NCBI GenBank assembly: GCA_965277355.1
Contig: CBDICN010000002.1
Span: 186,001 to 250,000, forward strand
From: RH-AL1 sp965277355
Lineage (GTDB): Bacteria; Pseudomonadota; Alphaproteobacteria; Rhizobiales; Beijerinckiaceae
Direction of reading: 5' to 3'
Length of the DNA: 64,000 nucleotides
Both the position numbers and the translations under genes were made by a program. The notes beneath the pieces are model-generated. The model saw only the letters and a list, made by a program, of their open reading frames with translations, did no database searches and was not told where the DNA came from. Within the stretch, counting starts at the first letter, position 1. Each line of letters starts with the position of its first letter. This document shows, piece after piece, positions 1 to 12,360 of the stretch.

Positions 1-24
1 CGCTTCGCTTCGCATGGGAGGATT

Positions 25-882
<858 letters not shown>

Positions 883-978
883 GGGAAGGCCGAGCTATGG
901 GCAGGACGAGCTAACCATAACTGCCCAGGCGTACAAGCCCAGGCGTACAAGCAAAGTGTGTGCGCCTGCGTCCGCGCC

Positions 979-1560
979 TCACGCCCGAGCGGTACGACCC
1001 ATCGTGTAGAACTCGTCGTTGGGGCGCAAACTCACGAAATTGGCGAACCGGTTCGATAGGGCGAAGAAGGCGGCAATCGAGCCGATGTCCCAGATGTCGT
1101 CGGGGCTGAAGCCGTGCTCGGCGAGCTTGTCATGGTCGGCGTCGCCGACGGCCTCGGCGTTGCGCGACACCGCCATCGCGACGTCGAGCATCGCGCGCTG
1201 GCGCGGGGTAATGTCGGCCTTGCGATAGTTGATGGCAACCTGGTCGGCGATGAGCGGGTCGCGGGCGCGGATGCGCAGGATCGCGCCGTGGGCGACGACG
1301 CAGTACTGGCACTGGTTGGCGCCGCTGGTGGCGACGACGATCATCTCGCGCTCGGCCTTGGTGAGGCCGCCCTCCTTGTCCATCAGCGCGTCGTGGTAGG
1401 CGACGAAGGCGCGGAACTCCTCCGGGCGATGCGCCAGCACGAGGAAGACGTTCGGGATGAAACCGACCTTCTCCTGCACGGCGACGAGCTTCGCGCGAAT
1501 ATCCTCCGGCATGTCGCCGAGTGCCGGCACGGGGAAGCGGCTGATGTTTCTGTCGGACAT
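979..1560 (-). CDS. AhpD-like / carboxymuconolactone decarboxylase family peroxidase-related enzyme
   Basis: A 193-residue all-helical protein with the AhpD-type redox pair CQYC followed by VVAH (CxxC...H) near residues 84-91, typical of peroxidase-related enzymes of the carboxymuconolactone decarboxylase fold. Members reduce peroxides or act as thiol-dependent reductases in the cytoplasm. The open frame extends upstream to 1728, but the conserved sequence begins at MSDRNISRF, so the ATG at 1560 is chosen. The physiological electron donor cannot be read from the sequence. Confidence 0.85.
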   Translation of the reverse strand: MSDRNISRFPVPALGDMPEDIRAKLVAVQEKVGFIPNVFLVLAHRPEEFRAFVAYHDALMDKEGGLTKAEREMIVVATSGANQCQYCVVAHGAILRIRARDPLIADQVAINYRKADITPRQRAMLDVAMAVSRNAEAVGDADHDKLAEHGFSPDDIWDIGSIAAFFALSNRFANFVSLRPNDEFYTMGRTARA

Positions 1561-1703
1561 TTCTAGCGACTCCAGCGGCTTGGCGCACATTGCTCCGCCT
1601 TCACCCGGTTTTAACCAAGAAAGGGCCTTTATGTCCCACCAAGCGTACCGGCGGCGCTCCGATGTTCGGCGTGGCGTGGGGGACGGGTTCGGAATTGGGG
1701 CGG

Positions 1704-2813
1704 ATGAGCTACGGGGCCTACGCGTCACAGGATGTTCACCGCTACCGGCCGGTGCGCCCGCCGCGGGCTTTCGCGGGCTGGCTCGCGCCGGGCGCCTGCA
1801 TCATGGCGACGGCGGTGCTCGTCGCCGCTTTCTTGCTCCACGACCGGCCGGGCGCTCCCCTCGGGATCGAGGTGGCGCGAAGCGAGGCGCCGCGCATGCC
1901 GGCAGCCGCTCTTCGCCCTGCCGCCCCGCCCCGCCGAGCCCAGCGCCAGGCGGATAACAGCTATCGCGACCTGCTCGATCCGGGCTTCTCGCTCGGTGCG
2001 GCTCCCGCCCATTTCGCGATCGACATGCCCAAGGCCGCGGCCTTCGCCTATGCCGAGCCGATCATCCCGCCGCCGGCGCCGAGCGCGGCCGACGACGCGA
2101 CGCAGCCCGAAGCGGCCGCACCAGAGGCCCCCGTCACGATCGCGGAAGCCGAACCGGACCTGCCGCTGCCGGCCGTGCCCGAGGTCGCCCTCGACATCCC
2201 GATGCCCATTCCGCGGCCGCCGGTGCTGAACCTGCCGCCTGTCGCCGCGCCGCTACGCCTGCCGTCGCGGCGTTACGCCAGCGCCAGGGTGCCCGTCGGG
2301 CCCGCCGCCCAGCCCGACCAGCGCTCATTCTTCGAAAAGCTTTTCGGCGCTCCGCAGACGCCGGGTCCCGTCCTCGCCTACGCCTCGCCGGAGGACGGGC
2401 TGTTCAAACGCTCGCCCCTCGGGTCCGTCCCGAGCGGCCAGTCGACCGCGATCTACGACATCTCGGCGCACACCGTGTATTTGCCCAGCGGCGAGCGTCT
2501 CGAGGCGCATTCGGGGCTGCGCGAGAAGATCGACGACCCGCGCTTCGTCAACGAGCGGATGCGCGGCGCCACGCCGCCGGCGATCTACGATCTCACCCCG
2601 CGCGAGACCCTCTTCCACGGCGTGCGCGCGTTGCGTCTGACTCCCATCGGCGGGGGCACCACCTATGGCCGCACCGGCCTGCTCGCCCACACCTTCATGC
2701 TCGGGCCGAGCGGCCAGTCGAACGGCTGCGTCTCGTTCCGCAACTACAACGCTTTCCTGGCGGCCTACCAGCGTGGCGAGATCAGGCGGCTTCTCGTCGT
2801 CGCGCATATGTGA
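1704..2813 (+). CDS. Membrane-anchored DUF2778 (Tlde1-like) L,D-transpeptidase-type protein
   Basis: About 369 residues. An N-terminal membrane segment (GACIMATAVLVAAFLL) is followed by a long Pro/Ala-rich linker. The C-terminal domain of about 130 residues carries HTFMLGPSGQSNGCVSFRNY, the His...Ser-x-Gly-Cys signature of DUF2778 proteins. These resemble L,D-transpeptidases and the T6SS effector Tlde1. The N-terminus is most likely cytoplasmic with the domain in the periplasm, suggesting peptidoglycan cross-linking or trimming. The start at 1704 follows a purine-rich GGAATTGGGGCGG. An upstream ATG at 1662 is an alternative. No immunity-type neighbour is present, which argues for a housekeeping role. 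Confidence 0.75.
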   Translation: MSYGAYASQDVHRYRPVRPPRAFAGWLAPGACIMATAVLVAAFLLHDRPGAPLGIEVARSEAPRMPAAALRPAAPPRRAQRQADNSYRDLLDPGFSLGAAPAHFAIDMPKAAAFAYAEPIIPPPAPSAADDATQPEAAAPEAPVTIAEAEPDLPLPAVPEVALDIPMPIPRPPVLNLPPVAAPLRLPSRRYASARVPVGPAAQPDQRSFFEKLFGAPQTPGPVLAYASPEDGLFKRSPLGSVPSGQSTAIYDISAHTVYLPSGERLEAHSGLREKIDDPRFVNERMRGATPPAIYDLTPRETLFHGVRALRLTPIGGGTTYGRTGLLAHTFMLGPSGQSNGCVSFRNYNAFLAAYQRGEIRRLLVVAHM

Positions 2814-2822
2814 CGACGCGCT

Positions 2823-3710
2823 TCAACAAGGCGAGAGTTCGAAGCGAGCGGGCGGCAGGCCCTTGAGGCCGAGATCGAGCAGGAAGGTCCGGCCGTGGTC
2901 CGGGTCCGCTCTCTTCTCGTGCTCGCTCATGCCTTCGTAGGCGCTCGTGACCAGAAGTTGGTTGAAGCGCTTGCCGGCGAACGCTGGGCAACTCGGCCGG
3001 CTGGCCGGCACGGTGACGGTGCGTAGCCGCCGCCCATCCGGCCCGTAGGCGTCGATGCAGCCGGCGCCCCATCGGGCGCTCCACACGATTCCTTCCGCAT
3101 CGACGACAGCGCCATCGAGGCCGCCCACGCCGCCGCGATGGTCGTGAAAAACGACCGGTTCGCCGACCGGGAGACCGCTCGCGGGGTCGAGCGGAACGCG
3201 GTGGAAGATGCCGGCATGCGTATCGGCGAAGTAGCCGATGCAGCCGTCCGGCGAGAAGCAGATCGCGTTGGGGATTGCGAGGCCGGCGTAGAGCCGCGTC
3301 ACGACCGAGCCGCTGACATGGTAGATCGCGCCCAAGCCAGGTTCGGCGGACCGCCCCATCGTGCTGATCCACAGCGCGCCCGAGGGGTGAACGCGCCCGT
3401 CGTTGGACCGCGTGCGTCGGCCGGCACCCTCGAGGCGACAATGCAGCGTGAGTCGGCCGTCGGCGAGAGTGCGGACGTAGAGGCCGTCCTCGGCGGCCAG
3501 CAATTGACGGCCGTGATCGATCGGCGCGACGGCGCTCGCCATCAGCGCCAGAGCGTGGACGTGCACCGTCCCTCGGCTAAGATCGGCCTCGATGAGGCGC
3601 CGCTCGAGAATGTCGACCCACCAGGCGGTGTCCGTCTCCGCCGCGTAACTTGGCCCCTCGCCGAGATGGCAACGCGGCGCGTCCAGGATGCGAATCGTCG
3701 GTTCGACCAT
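2823..3710 (-). CDS. SMP-30/gluconolactonase/LRE-family protein
   Basis: A 295-residue predicted six-bladed beta-propeller of the SMP-30/gluconolaconase family, which hydrolyses sugar lactones with a bound divalent metal. Family hallmarks are visible: the N-terminal LGEGPSY (metal-binding Glu), RSNDGRVHPSGALWISTMG in the middle, IPNAICFSPDG, and GGLDGAVVDAEGIVWSARWG near the C-terminus. The length is normal. It converges with the transpeptidase-like gene 9 bases away and is divergent from the MFS exporter. The natural lactone substrate is not evident. Family assignment is firm and substrate is inferred only. Confidence 0.85.
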   Translation of the reverse strand: MVEPTIRILDAPRCHLGEGPSYAAETDTAWWVDILERRLIEADLSRGTVHVHALALMASAVAPIDHGRQLLAAEDGLYVRTLADGRLTLHCRLEGAGRRTRSNDGRVHPSGALWISTMGRSAEPGLGAIYHVSGSVVTRLYAGLAIPNAICFSPDGCIGYFADTHAGIFHRVPLDPASGLPVGEPVVFHDHRGGVGGLDGAVVDAEGIVWSARWGAGCIDAYGPDGRRLRTVTVPASRPSCPAFAGKRFNQLLVTSAYEGMSEHEKRADPDHGRTFLLDLGLKGLPPARFELSPC

Positions 3711-3850
3711 GTGCGCGACCTTACGGCCGCGAAGGCCGCCGCGCGAGGCGCGCTCTGCCGCCTGCGACAGCCGGACGGATCGATCGCCGCTCGCCTTCGT
3801 TTGGGGTCGTATTCGGAACGCTGCCGCCTAGATGGTGGTCTTACCCCGCC

Positions 3851-5320
3851 ATGGTTGCCGGCTCCGGAGATCCCCCGCCTTTGCCTCGCTACGCTCTCAC
3901 GGCCCTGATCGTCGCCTGCGCTCTCTTGATGGAGAATCTCGACGGCACGGTGATCTCGACGGCACTTCCCGCGATCGCCAAGGACCTGCACGAGGATCCG
4001 ATCTCGCTGAAGCTCGCGCTCACATCCTATCTGCTGGCGCTCGCCGTCTTCATCCCGGCCTCGGGATGGATGGCCGACAAGCTCGGGACGAGGACAGTGT
4101 TCCGGGCGGCGATCGTCGTCTTTACCGCCGGCTCGATCCTCTGCGGCCTGTCGAGTTCGCTCACCGGCTTCATCGTGGCGCGCGTGATCCAAGGCACCGG
4201 TGGCGCCATGATGGTGCCGGTCGGTCGCCTTCTGCTGCTGCGCACCGTCGAGCGCCACGATCTCGTGCGCGCGATGGCCTATCTGACGATTCCGGCCTTG
4301 CTCGGCCCGATGCTGGGGCCGCCGGCCGGCGGCTTCATCACGACCTACTTCCAGTGGCGCTACATCTTCTGGATCAACGTGCCGATCGGCATCCTCGGCG
4401 TCACCCTCGTCACGCTGTACATCGACAACGTCCGCGACGATAACGTGCGCAAACTCGACCTTCGCGGCTTCCTGCTCTCCGGCATCGGCCTGTCGAGCCT
4501 CGTGTTCGGCTCCACCATCCTCGGCCGCGGCTTCCTGCCGATCTGGGGCGTGCTCGCTCTGATCGGCCTTGGCGTGGCGACGCTCGCCCTCTACGTTCTT
4601 TACGCCCGGCACGCGGAGGCGCCGATCATCGATCTCACCCTCCTCAAGGTACAGACGTTCCGCGTCAGCGTCTGCGCCGGATCGCTGTTTCGCATCGGCG
4701 TCGGGGCGGTACCCCTGTTGCTGCCGCTGATGCTGCAGATCGGCTTCGGCATGAGCCCGCTGCGCTCCGGCCTCACTACCTTCGTCGCCGCCGCCGGCGC
4801 GATGGCCATGAAGGCGACCGCCTCACCGATCCTCGATCGTTTCGGCTTTCGCCGGGTGCTCGTCTTCAACGGCATCGTCGGCGCGGTCTTCATCGGGCTG
4901 AACGGGCTGTTCTCCCCCGCCACCCCGCTCGCGCTGATGCTCGGCGTTCTGCTCGTCGGCGGCTACTTCCGCTCGCTGCAGTTCACCGGCATCAACGCCA
5001 TCGCCTATGCCGACGTCGACCAGGACCGCATGAGCCGCGCGGTGAGTTTCGCGTCCGTCGCCCAGCAGCTGTCGCTCAGCATCGGGGTCGCGGTGGGGGC
5101 CGGCGTCGTACAGATCATGCAGGCGCGCCACGGCGGTGGTTTGCTGACCCTGTCCGACTTCCACTGGGGGTTCGCCGCCGTTGCCGCGATCTCGGCGACC
5201 TCGGTCTTCGCGTTCGCGCGGCTGCCGGCCGACGCCGGTGCCTCACTGGCAAGCCGTCCAATCCACGGAGCGGCTGCGCGTGCCGTTGCCGATTCACGGC
5301 CCGGCTCGGCGCTCGGCTGA
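3851..5320 (+). CDS. MFS transporter, DHA2 (drug:H+ antiporter-2) family
   Basis: A 489-residue polytopic inner-membrane protein with many hydrophobic helices. The start matches EmrB/QacA-type exporters: MENLDGTVISTALPAIAKDL in helix 1, GWMADKLGTRTVF between helices 2 and 3 (motif A), and LGPMLGPPAGGFI in helix 5 (motif C of antiporters). It probably exports hydrophobic or cationic compounds using the proton gradient. The frame is open to 3650, but the conserved N-terminus starts at the ATG at 3851. No membrane-fusion partner (EmrA-like) lies next to it, so it may act alone. Confidence 0.88.
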   Translation: MVAGSGDPPPLPRYALTALIVACALLMENLDGTVISTALPAIAKDLHEDPISLKLALTSYLLALAVFIPASGWMADKLGTRTVFRAAIVVFTAGSILCGLSSSLTGFIVARVIQGTGGAMMVPVGRLLLLRTVERHDLVRAMAYLTIPALLGPMLGPPAGGFITTYFQWRYIFWINVPIGILGVTLVTLYIDNVRDDNVRKLDLRGFLLSGIGLSSLVFGSTILGRGFLPIWGVLALIGLGVATLALYVLYARHAEAPIIDLTLLKVQTFRVSVCAGSLFRIGVGAVPLLLPLMLQIGFGMSPLRSGLTTFVAAAGAMAMKATASPILDRFGFRRVLVFNGIVGAVFIGLNGLFSPATPLALMLGVLLVGGYFRSLQFTGINAIAYADVDQDRMSRAVSFASVAQQLSLSIGVAVGAGVVQIMQARHGGGLLTLSDFHWGFAAVAAISATSVFAFARLPADAGASLASRPIHGAAARAVADSRPGSALG

Positions 5321-5520
5321 CACTCCTCACTCGTTCTGCCGGCGCGGGCTCGCGCCGCACGGCATCGGCGACCAAGCGACGGAGGCGATCTCCTTCCGCC
5401 GCTCAGGCTGGCCGCACCTCAACGCAGCCTTCGGCTCTACGCGGGCACGCGGGGACTTTGCCCACGGCCCGAGCGATCGTCCAATCCAAGCGAGCGTACG
5501 GCGCCCCCTGAACGTCGCCG

Positions 5521-5862
5521 TTACTTCAGATGCGCGTTCAGATACTTGTTCATCTCGAACATGGTGACTTTGTCCTTACCGAAGACAGCCTTCAGCTTGT
5601 CGTCGGCGAGGATCTCGCGCTTGTTTTTCTCATTCTGAAGCTCATGCTTCTTGATGTACTCCCATACCTTGCTGACGACGGCGGTACGGGGCAGCGGATC
5701 GGCGCCGACCACCTCTGCGAGTTCCTTCGACGGCGTCAGCGGCTTGGAAAAGGCGCTCGGCGGCTGTGAGTCCGGTTTGGCCTTGACCTTGACGGACGAC
5801 TTTTCCGCCGGCGCCTTCTTCGCGGCGTCTTTTTTCGCCGGCTTCTTGGTTGCTTCCTTCAT
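5521..5862 (-). CDS. SWIB/MDM2-domain protein
   Basis: A 113-residue basic protein. The first 40 residues are Lys/Ala-rich and low complexity (KKPAKKDAAKKAPAEK). The rest is a SWIB domain: FSKPLTPSKELAEVVG, then VSKVWEYIKKHELQN and the C-terminal MFEMNKYLNAHLK. SWIB is best known from eukaryotic chromatin remodelling and chlamydial topoisomerase. Free-standing bacterial copies are common in Alphaproteobacteria and probably bind nucleic acid, though their role is not established. The start at 5862 is preceded by GGGGAGAGACGG, a good ribosome site, and excludes an upstream in-frame extension. Confidence 0.85.
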   Translation of the reverse strand: MKEATKKPAKKDAAKKAPAEKSSVKVKAKPDSQPPSAFSKPLTPSKELAEVVGADPLPRTAVVSKVWEYIKKHELQNEKNKREILADDKLKAVFGKDKVTMFEMNKYLNAHLK

Positions 5863-6208
5863 CCGTCTCTCCCCGACTTCGGCAGAGTCCCGCCTCGGGG
5901 ACCGCGCTTCCGTAGAGGGCTCAGACGAAACCCATGCTGAAGCGCCCGTCAAGCGGCGGCGGAGGCATTAAGGCAGTCTCCCACCAAAATCGTCCGGATA
6001 TCGCCATTTTCGCAACCCATGGAGTTCGCCGGGCTGCAGTGCGGACGGGGGTCGGAGCACGTCAAACGGCAGTCGTAGCCTGAGAATTCGGCGGAAAACA
6101 GAAAATAAACCGGCCCATGCTGGTGTGATCTCGGCACAACAGGCGCTGGAATGTCATGTTCGGCCCGTAGTATCGGGGCGGGTGATCGCGTAAATTGCGT
6201 TAAGAACG

Positions 6209-7420
6209 GTGGGGCAACATTTGTCGAGCTTGAAGAGCAAACTTCGTGTCGCACCCATCGCGGCGCGCGTCGCATGCGCCGCAGGTGTCATCGCCGCCCT
6301 CAACGCTTGTTCGACCGTGCCCACGACAGGCCCGTCACGGCAGTCGGTCGTCGACGTCGGCATGCACGCCGACTCCCCCTACCTGCTCATCCAGCTGTCC
6401 GACTTCGTCATCCAGAAGCTTGCACACTTCCCCGGCCCGAGCCTGTACGGCAAGTTCGGCGACTATCGCGGTCCGGTCGAGCAGCGCATCGGCGTCGGCG
6501 ACACCATCGAGGTGACGGTGTTCGAGGCGGCCGGAGGCGGCCTGTTCTCCACGCCGGTCATGTCCGCGACATCATCGGGCTCTCATTCGGCGCAGATCCC
6601 GCCGCAGGTGGTGCAGCGCGACGGCTCGATCACCGTTCCCTACGCCGGCCGCGTCAGCGTGATCGGCCAGACCACTCCCGAGGTCGAGAAGACGATCGTC
6701 GAGCGGCTGACCGGCAAGGCGATCGAGCCTCAGGTCATCGTGACGCTGTCGAAGAACATTTCGCAGAGCGTCACGCTCGGCGGCGAGGCCATCAAGGGCG
6801 TGCGCCTGCCGCTCACCGCCCGCGGCGACCGGCTGCTCGACGTGATCGCCGAGGCCGGCGGCATCACGGCACCCTCGAACGAGACCTTCCTGGAGCTGAG
6901 CCGCGGCGGCAAGACGATCCGCGTCCCGTTCCAGACGCTGCTCGGCAGCCCCAAGGAGAACATCTACGCCCGCCCCGGCGACACGCTCACACTGGTCCGC
7001 TATCCGCTGACCTTCACCGCCATCGGCGCCACCGGCCGCAACAACGTCGTCAATTTCGACGCGGTCGGCATCTCCCTCGAAGAGGCGATCGGCAAGTCGG
7101 CCGGCCTGCTCGACGATCGCGCCGACCCGGAAGGCGTGTTCGTGTTCCGTTACGAGCCGGTCGCGGTCGTGCGCGGCTATCCGGGGCTGACTCCGGAACA
7201 AGCGTCCCTGAACCTTGTCCCGACCGTCTACCTCATCAACATGCGCGAGCCGAACTCGCTGTTCCTCGCCCGCCGCTTCTCAGTACACGACAAGGACATC
7301 GTGTACGTCTCGAACTCGCCGTTCAACGATCTCCAGAAGGTGCTGGGCCTTGTCGGCACGCTCACCTCGCCGGCGATCTCGGCGGTCGGCGCCGGCTCGA
7401 CCGCCGGCCTCAGGTTCTAG
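6209..7420 (+). CDS. Wza/KpsD-type polysaccharide export outer-membrane lipoprotein
   Basis: A 403-residue secreted lipoprotein. The signal peptide ends in the lipobox LNAC (Cys near residue 34). A Poly_export domain follows (RIGVGDTIEVTVFEAAGGG), then QRDGSITVPYAGRVSVIG and SLBB-like repeats (VTLGGEAIKGVRLPL, RLLDVIAEAGG, then a second copy). This family forms the outer-membrane channel for capsule or exopolysaccharide export. The start used is GTG at 6209; a TTG at 6221 is possible and keeps the same signal peptide. No Wzc-like kinase or glycosyltransferase is adjacent, so its polysaccharide system must be elsewhere. Confidence 0.88.
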   Translation: MGQHLSSLKSKLRVAPIAARVACAAGVIAALNACSTVPTTGPSRQSVVDVGMHADSPYLLIQLSDFVIQKLAHFPGPSLYGKFGDYRGPVEQRIGVGDTIEVTVFEAAGGGLFSTPVMSATSSGSHSAQIPPQVVQRDGSITVPYAGRVSVIGQTTPEVEKTIVERLTGKAIEPQVIVTLSKNISQSVTLGGEAIKGVRLPLTARGDRLLDVIAEAGGITAPSNETFLELSRGGKTIRVPFQTLLGSPKENIYARPGDTLTLVRYPLTFTAIGATGRNNVVNFDAVGISLEEAIGKSAGLLDDRADPEGVFVFRYEPVAVVRGYPGLTPEQASLNLVPTVYLINMREPNSLFLARRFSVHDKDIVYVSNSPFNDLQKVLGLVGTLTSPAISAVGAGSTAGLRF

Positions 7421-7571
7421 CCGGACGGCCGCGGCTAACGACCTTTTCAACATGGAATGAGTGCTTTGGCGTGTGCATTCGCGCGCGTGAAAGCTTATAT
7501 CTGTCGGACGAAATCGTTCCGGAACCCGACCCTGGCGGCCGCCCGCCTGAAGATGGAAAGCCTCGCACCGA

Positions 7572-10037
<2,466 letters not shown>

Positions 10038-10077
10038 GCGACCAGCGACGATGCGGCGCCAAGTGTCGACCGGCTTC

Positions 10078-11134
10078 TAGAGCATTTTCACGTTGGGCGG
10101 AGTCGTGGGGGGGGGGGATTCCGTTTTGTGATGTGAAGTGATTCCCTCCACGCTGATTCGGCGCGGAGGCTGCGATGGGCGCACCTTATTCCAACGATTT
10201 ACGAGAGCGTGTGATGGCGGCGGTCGACGGCGGCCTTGGCGCTTACGAAGCGGCACCGTTGTTTCGAGTGAGCGTGTCGTACATCTACAAGGCTTTGGCG
10301 CGTCGCCGCACGACCGGCGAGACGGCGGCGCGACCCTCTGGCGGCGGTCGTGAACCGAAGCTTCGCCCCTACGACGATGCCTTGCGTGATCACGTCGCGG
10401 CGGATCCCGACGCCACGCTCGAGGAACTGCGCGACTGGTTTTGGTCCGTGCATCGGATGGCCGTCAGCATCGGCTGTCTGTGGGGTCATCTGCGCCGCCT
10501 CGAACTGACGTTCAAAAAAAGTCGCAGCACGCCGCCGAGCAGGCCCGTCCCGATGTCGCGCAGGCGCGTCGGCAATGGCGTGAGAACCAGGGCGACCTGA
10601 CGCCGGAGCGTCTTGTCTTTGTCGATGAGACCGGCGCTTCGACGAAGATGACCCGGACCCGGGGGCGGTGTCCGCGCGGCCAAAGGCTTGTCGCCTCCGT
10701 CCCGGATGGACATTGGAAGACGATCACGTTCGTCGGCGCTCTGCGCTGCGACCGGATCGACGCGCCGTGCCTGTTCGACGGCCCGATGAACGCCGGTCGC
10801 TTCCATGCCTGGGTCGAGCAAGCCCTCGCCCCGACGCTTCAGCCCGGCGATATCGTCGTGATGGACAATCTGTCCAGCCACAAGAACGCCCGTATCCGCG
10901 CGGTGATTGAGGCCGTGCAGGCGACCTTACGCTAGCTGCCGCCCTACTCGCCCGACCTCAACCCAATCGAGCGGGCCTTCGCCAAACTAAAATCAAAACT
11001 GCGAAAAGCCAAAGCGCGCACCGTGCCAACCCTCGAACAGGCCGTCGCAGAAGCGCTCGATGCGTTCACGTCAGCCGAGTGCGCCAACTACCTCGCCCAT
11101 GACGGCTATCGCTGCCCGACATGAAAATGCTCTA
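10078..11134 (+). mobile_element. IS630-family insertion sequence (decayed)
   Basis: An element of about 1,057 bp bounded by inverted repeats. TAGAGCATTTTCA occurs at 10078-10090 and its complement at 11122-11134. The match extends about 10 more bases with mismatches. The outermost TA at each end fits the TA target duplication of the IS630/Tc1 superfamily. Inside is one transposase region split by an A7 slippery run and stopped by a TAG codon. An 11-G run at 10107-10117 lies just inside the left end. It landed 40 bp after gyrB. Confidence 0.85.
10175..11124 (+). pseudogene. IS630 transposase, frameshifted and interrupted by a TAG codon
   Basis: orfA (10175-10600) encodes the helix-turn-helix half, with YSNDLRERVMAAVDGG and VSVSYIYKALARR. 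The DDE half is in the -1 frame after the run of seven A at 10514-10520, a normal programmed-frameshift layout for this family. It has LVFVDETGAS (first Asp) and IVVMDNLSSHKNAR (second Asp). At 10933-10935 a TAG replaces what is usually a Tyr or Phe codon before LPPYSPDLNPIERAF, which holds the catalytic Glu. Reading resumes cleanly to 11124. Without readthrough the protein lacks the third catalytic residue, so this copy is probably inactive. Confidence 0.85.
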
Positions 11135-11187
11135 GTCCGAGGGAAGGTCGCCTGTTCCCGGGCGACCTCTCGCATGTCGGTTCGAGC

Positions 11188-11397
11188 TTAGCGGGTCATC
11201 GCACGGTCGGCGTGGCGATTGGCCATGTGGCGGCCGACCGCACAACCGGCGGCGGCGCCCATCAAGCCGTGGTGAGCCATGTGGCCGCCGACGCCGCCGA
11301 CAATGGCGCCGCGAATACAGCCGCGAGCATCCGCACCGGTGGTGCCGAACGAGACGACGGCGGCGGAAAGGGTCAGCACGGCAAGGAAGGTCTTCAT
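11188..11397 (-). CDS. Small secreted glycine-zipper protein
   Basis: A 69-residue protein with a clear signal peptide (MKTFLAVLTLSAAVVSFGTTGADA). The mature part is a short Gly/Ala/His-rich stretch, GCIRGAIVGGVGGHMAHHG then LMGAAAGCAVGRH. The GxxxG spacing resembles the glycine zipper of 17-kDa surface-antigen-like proteins. It contains two Cys and several His. Many Rhizobiales carry similar short proteins of unknown role in the envelope. The start at 11397 is chosen because the signal peptide begins there; an upstream ATG adds only seven residues. Function unknown. Confidence 0.7.
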   Translation of the reverse strand: MKTFLAVLTLSAAVVSFGTTGADARGCIRGAIVGGVGGHMAHHGLMGAAAGCAVGRHMANRHADRAMTR

Positions 11398-11587
11398 GAT
11401 CAGTCTCCAGGTTGCCACTGACTAACAAGCGTAGCCGTTGCGCGTTCCTCGCAGGCTCGGCTGTCGAAGTCGTACGACGCCCGACGGAGAAGCCGTTGCT
11501 CGGGCGCCCGCGTCTCGCGACATCATGCCTCTGGAGCGCGCACGTGTGTGTCGCGACGGACCGGCGGCGCCGCGCCATAACTTGGCG

Positions 11588-12205
11588 ATGACCATCCCTG
11601 ATCTCCCGCCGGAAGCCTTCCACAAGATGGATCCCGGCGACGATGCGATCTTCTACGCGCCGAGCCGCCTCGTCACCCATATCGACGAACACGCCACGGC
11701 CGCGCTGACGGCCTTCTACGGTGAACGACTGCCGAAAGGCGGGGTCATTCTCGACCTGATGTCGAGCTGGGTCAGCCACCTGCCGCCGGATCTCCCGGTC
11801 GCCGAACTCGTCGGACATGGCATGAACGCCGCGGAACTCGCCGCCAACCCACGGCTGTCGCGCTTCTTCGTCCAAAATCTCAACGCGACGACGACGCTGC
11901 CGCTTGGCGACGGCAGCTGCGATGCCGTCCTCTGCTGCGTCGGCGTGCAGTACCTGCAACGGCCGCACGAGGTTTTCGCCGAAGTCGCGCGCGTCCTGCG
12001 GCCCGGATCGCCGGCGATCGTCAGCTTCTCCAATCGCTGCTTCCCGACCAAGGCGGTCGCGATCTGGCGCGCGCTCGACGCAAACGGACAGGCGGCGCTC
12101 GTCCGGCTCTATCTCGAGCGGGCCGGCTTCTCGCATGTCGAGGCCTGCACCCTGTCGGACGGATCGCTGGGCGACCCGCTCACGGCGGTCCACGCCCTCC
12201 GTTGA
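11588..12205 (+). CDS. Class I SAM-dependent methyltransferase-like protein
   Basis: A 205-residue protein with a Rossmann-like methyltransferase core: GGVILDLMSSWVSHLP stands where the SAM-binding motif I is expected, followed by GDGSCDAVLCCVGVQYLQ (motif II) and EVARVLRPGSPAIVSFSNRC (post-II, as in UbiE/COQ5-type enzymes). Motif I is unusual: the common D/E-x-G-x-G-x-G glycine pattern is replaced by DLMSSWVSH, as in some small paralogues. The frame runs upstream to 11438, but homology-like sequence starts at MTIPDLPPEAF. The substrate cannot be deduced. Confidence 0.75.
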   Translation: MTIPDLPPEAFHKMDPGDDAIFYAPSRLVTHIDEHATAALTAFYGERLPKGGVILDLMSSWVSHLPPDLPVAELVGHGMNAAELAANPRLSRFFVQNLNATTTLPLGDGSCDAVLCCVGVQYLQRPHEVFAEVARVLRPGSPAIVSFSNRCFPTKAVAIWRALDANGQAALVRLYLERAGFSHVEACTLSDGSLGDPLTAVHALR

Positions 12206-12360
12206 GGCACCTTGCCGCCTGCTCGACGGCAAGGGCTAGGTTGCAATTGTTCCGGCAGCGCGTATTGCGCGCGTTGCCCACACACCTGACATCCGCAGCA
12301 GCTTGACTTCGCCGGTGGGCCACTCACCTGATCGCGGAGACAACTTGTTGCGGATGACCC

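Noticed and set aside
1590..1703. Upstream extension of the DUF2778 gene from 1590
   Set aside because: The extra residues have no similarity-like pattern, and 1704 has the better ribosome site; 1662 remains possible.
5949..6275. A 108-codon minus-strand frame overlapping the Wza-like gene start
   Set aside because: It overlaps the 5' end of the Wza-like gene, shows no domain, and has no ribosome site.
10107..10117. A run of 11 G as a possible phase-variation switch
   Set aside because: It lies in the non-coding left end of a broken IS630 element, not in a promoter or reading frame of a surface gene.
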